Source: Amoeboradix gromovi
Lineage: Eukaryota; Sanchytriomycota; Sanchytriomycetes; Sanchytriales; Sanchytriaceae
Assembly (NCBI GenBank): GCA_018985225.1
Contig: JADGIF010000152.1
Span: forward strand, 1-16,838
Direction: 5' to 3'
DNA length: 16,838 nt
The translations under genes were made by a program, and so were the position numbers. This document shows positions 15,663-16,838 of the stretch, one piece after another. The notes under the pieces are model-generated. The model was given only the letters and a program-made list of their open reading frames with translations. It ran no database searches and had not been told where the DNA came from. Each line of letters starts with the position of its first letter. Within the stretch, counting starts at the first letter, position 1.

Positions 15663-15668
15663 TTTATT
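15654..15668. terminator. Palindromic two-way poly(A) signal at convergent stops
   Basis: AATAAATGATTTATT is a perfect 7+7 palindrome around one central base. It supplies AATAAA on both strands and contains both stop codons: TGA of HIS5 (15660-15662) and TAA of the WC-2-like gene (15664-15666). Its use as a poly(A) signal is inferred from the consensus. A signal this close to the stop would give a very short 3' UTR, so downstream signals may be used instead. Confidence 0.5.
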
Positions 15669-16323
15669 GGTTATTTGTTTGCTGCTCAATCTTCTTTCTC
15701 TTGGCATAGCGTAGGCCACAGGCATTGCACAGGGTTTTAGCGCCTGTTGGGCCTTTGCGCCATTCAGGAGATTCGTTGGTGCCACACTCAGTACAGACTT
15801 TATCATCGTCAATACGTTTGTTTTTATTACCGCCATCCATTTTTTCTAACTTATCGCCATAGCGTTGCTTCAACTGCTCATTTTCGAGTTTTAATTCGAT
15901 TAAAGAATCCATCATTGTACTAATTTTGGAAGGATACTCTCTGCTTATGTTGAGAACATATTGTTTGTTTTTAATTCTAATAGGTTTTCCTCGAACTTCT
16001 AATATGATATAATCAGCCTTTTTACGTCTAAACCGATGCATTATTGAAAATTCGATGTTTATCAATAGAGACTCCTGAAGGTTGTTTGAAAGACCTCTAC
16101 CGTCATCAGGATGAACAAATTCACCTAAATAACGGCCTACCAGCTCGTTGGGTAAGAATCCTGTTACTTGGAAAGAGGAAGGGCTTGCGTAAGTAATTAC
16201 ACCACTAGGACTGACAACGTAAAGGAAGTCACTGACTTGCTCAACTAGTTGTTGAGCCCAGTCACCACTTTTTACAAATTGCATAAAGAACGTGCTCTTT
16301 GGATTGCTCTCTTCCTCTTCCAT
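15664..16323 (-). CDS. White-Collar-2-type PAS / GATA zinc-finger protein
   Basis: WC-2 proteins pair through their PAS domain with the flavin photoreceptor WC-1 and bind GATA-type sites in light-regulated genes. From the ATG at 16321-16323 the protein has 219 residues; a longer frame to 16365 begins with GTG and is preceded by a stop. A PAS domain follows the N-terminus ([19 protein letters not shown], then [14 protein letters not shown]). After it comes the WC-2-like linker [20 protein letters not shown]. The end is a GATA zinc finger, C-x2-C-x18-C-x2-C (CTEC ... [19 protein letters not shown]), and a basic tail. The flavin-binding cysteine motif of WC-1 (NCRFLQ) is absent, so this is the non-photoreceptor partner. 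It is short for the family, since many WC-2 proteins exceed 350 residues. The gene is convergent with HIS5. Confidence 0.88.
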   Translation of the reverse strand: MEEEESNPKSTFFMQFVKSGDWAQQLVEQVSDFLYVVSPSGVITYASPSSFQVTGFLPNELVGRYLGEFVHPDDGRGLSNNLQESLLINIEFSIMHRFRRKKADYIILEVRGKPIRIKNKQYVLNISREYPSKISTMMDSLIELKLENEQLKQRYGDKLEKMDGGNKNKRIDDDKVCTECGTNESPEWRKGPTGAKTLCNACGLRYAKRKKIEQQTNNQ

Positions 16324-16631
16324 TGTTTTAAGTGGGGTTATGGCACTATTATTAGGCCTCCTCACTTACAACCCAGGTAGTCACAAACAATGATTTGTTT
16401 CACTAGAACCTATTGTTACTGCATTTGAGCTTGAAATGTATGGGTGTTTTTTAAGCAGATACACATACTCCATGAAAAGCTGACAGCTTGACTATTTTCT
16501 TGAATAAATCATTTATCGAGAATTTGTATATATTTGTGTATCATTTCAAGACTTTTCCAGATTTTTTTTACCTTAAACACTCGGTATTCTTCCTTTTCGC
16601 AAATGGTAAATCAATTCTAAATAATAATTAA
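16324..16631. other. Upstream region of the WC-2-like gene, no other gene seen
   Basis: This stretch has no conserved coding sequence and is too short to hold the missing N-terminal half of the Fanzor-like protein that follows. A frame open at about 16499-16628 has a phenylalanine-rich, low-complexity product I do not trust. A TAA at 16629-16631 closes the Fanzor frame on its left. Confidence 0.5.
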
Positions 16632-16838
16632 CAGGTACAGCATACAAAGACGTATGATCTGATATACTTACCCTCGTTCAATACGAGCAAGGTCGCAAGA
16701 AACATGGCTACAATGTCCCATTACGCATTCAAGGAACGCTTGAAGTTCAAGTGTAAACAAAGAGGAAAGACGATGGTTGAATGTAATGAATCATTTACTA
16801 GTCAGACATGTACAAGGTGTGGTACTCTAAAGAAAACC
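16632..16838 (+). pseudogene. C-terminal part of a Fanzor/TnpB-like RNA-guided nuclease, truncated
   Basis: The frame is open from 16632 to the window edge (69 codons). It reads TYDLIYLPSFNTSKV, then MATMSHYAFKERLKFKC (16704-16754), then VECNESFTSQTCTRCG (16776-16823). The pattern LPxFxTS / [LM]-x-x-x-SHY-x-F-x-x-RL / E-x-[FY]-TS-x-TC-x-x-CG is that of the RuvC and zinc-ribbon end of IS607-type TnpB and eukaryotic Fanzor proteins, which cut DNA using a guide RNA made from the transposon end. The Glu in NESFTS (16788-16790) sits near the second catalytic acid of the rearranged-site families. The stretch between FNTS and KVARN looks about ten residues shorter than I expect, and there is no room upstream for the first half of the protein. 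It is probably a broken copy. The second zinc cysteine pair and the last catalytic Asp would lie beyond the window. Confidence 0.7.

Noticed and set aside
16606-16634. A 29-nt GT-AG segment as a short intron supporting a spliced Fanzor gene
   Set aside because: The sequence upstream of it does not read as any part of a Fanzor protein, so the splice is not supported even though the ends look right.

Overview
The window comes from a nuclear genome, most likely of an early-diverging (zygomycete-type) fungus. This rests on the housekeeping genes: mitochondrial ETF-ubiquinone oxidoreductase, a DUF1295 membrane reductase, a Siz/PIAS SUMO ligase, histidinol-phosphate aminotransferase and a White-Collar-2-type PAS/GATA protein. 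A piece of a Fanzor/TnpB-type gene at the right edge also fits. The DNA is AT-rich and the genes are nearly intron-free and tightly packed. The exact lineage cannot be fixed from the sequence alone.

Layout. (1) 49-1215: a decayed minus-strand gene of unknown family. (2) 1596-4199: two intact minus-strand genes, ETF-QO and the DUF1295 protein. ETF-QO reads correctly only if a 20-nt GT...AG segment is removed inside its iron-sulfur motif. (3) 4200-7770: a graveyard of relics, with a frameshifted plus-strand gene, a minus-strand gene with two internal stops and a frameshift, and a remnant resembling an animal/fungal transposase-like family. (4) 7789-12629: an accessory island with three long, intact, apparently intronless ORFs. 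They are a reverse-transcriptase-like protein of the bacterial Abi/DRT ('UG') type with an altered catalytic box, a class II nucleotidyltransferase (CCA-adding/poly(A)-polymerase head) and an orphan protein. Copies of one repeat core lie upstream of all three, in the sense direction of each gene. (5) 12966-16323: ordinary genes again, the SUMO ligase (-) and HIS5-type gene (+) head to head, then HIS5 and the WC-2-like gene (-) tail to tail with one base between their stop codons. (6) 16632-16838: the C-terminal part of a Fanzor/TnpB-like protein, cut by the window edge and lacking its N-terminal half on this side.

The housekeeping genes act in unrelated pathways: mitochondrial electron transfer, lipid or sterol metabolism, SUMO conjugation, histidine synthesis and light response. 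The island is the unusual part. It carries two nucleic-acid polymerase folds that converge tail to tail, with an orphan gene divergent from the second, between relics of mobile or multicopy genes. The best candidate for an undescribed system is this RT-like + nucleotidyltransferase + orphan cassette. That the three work together is inference from position and the shared upstream repeat, not something the sequence proves.
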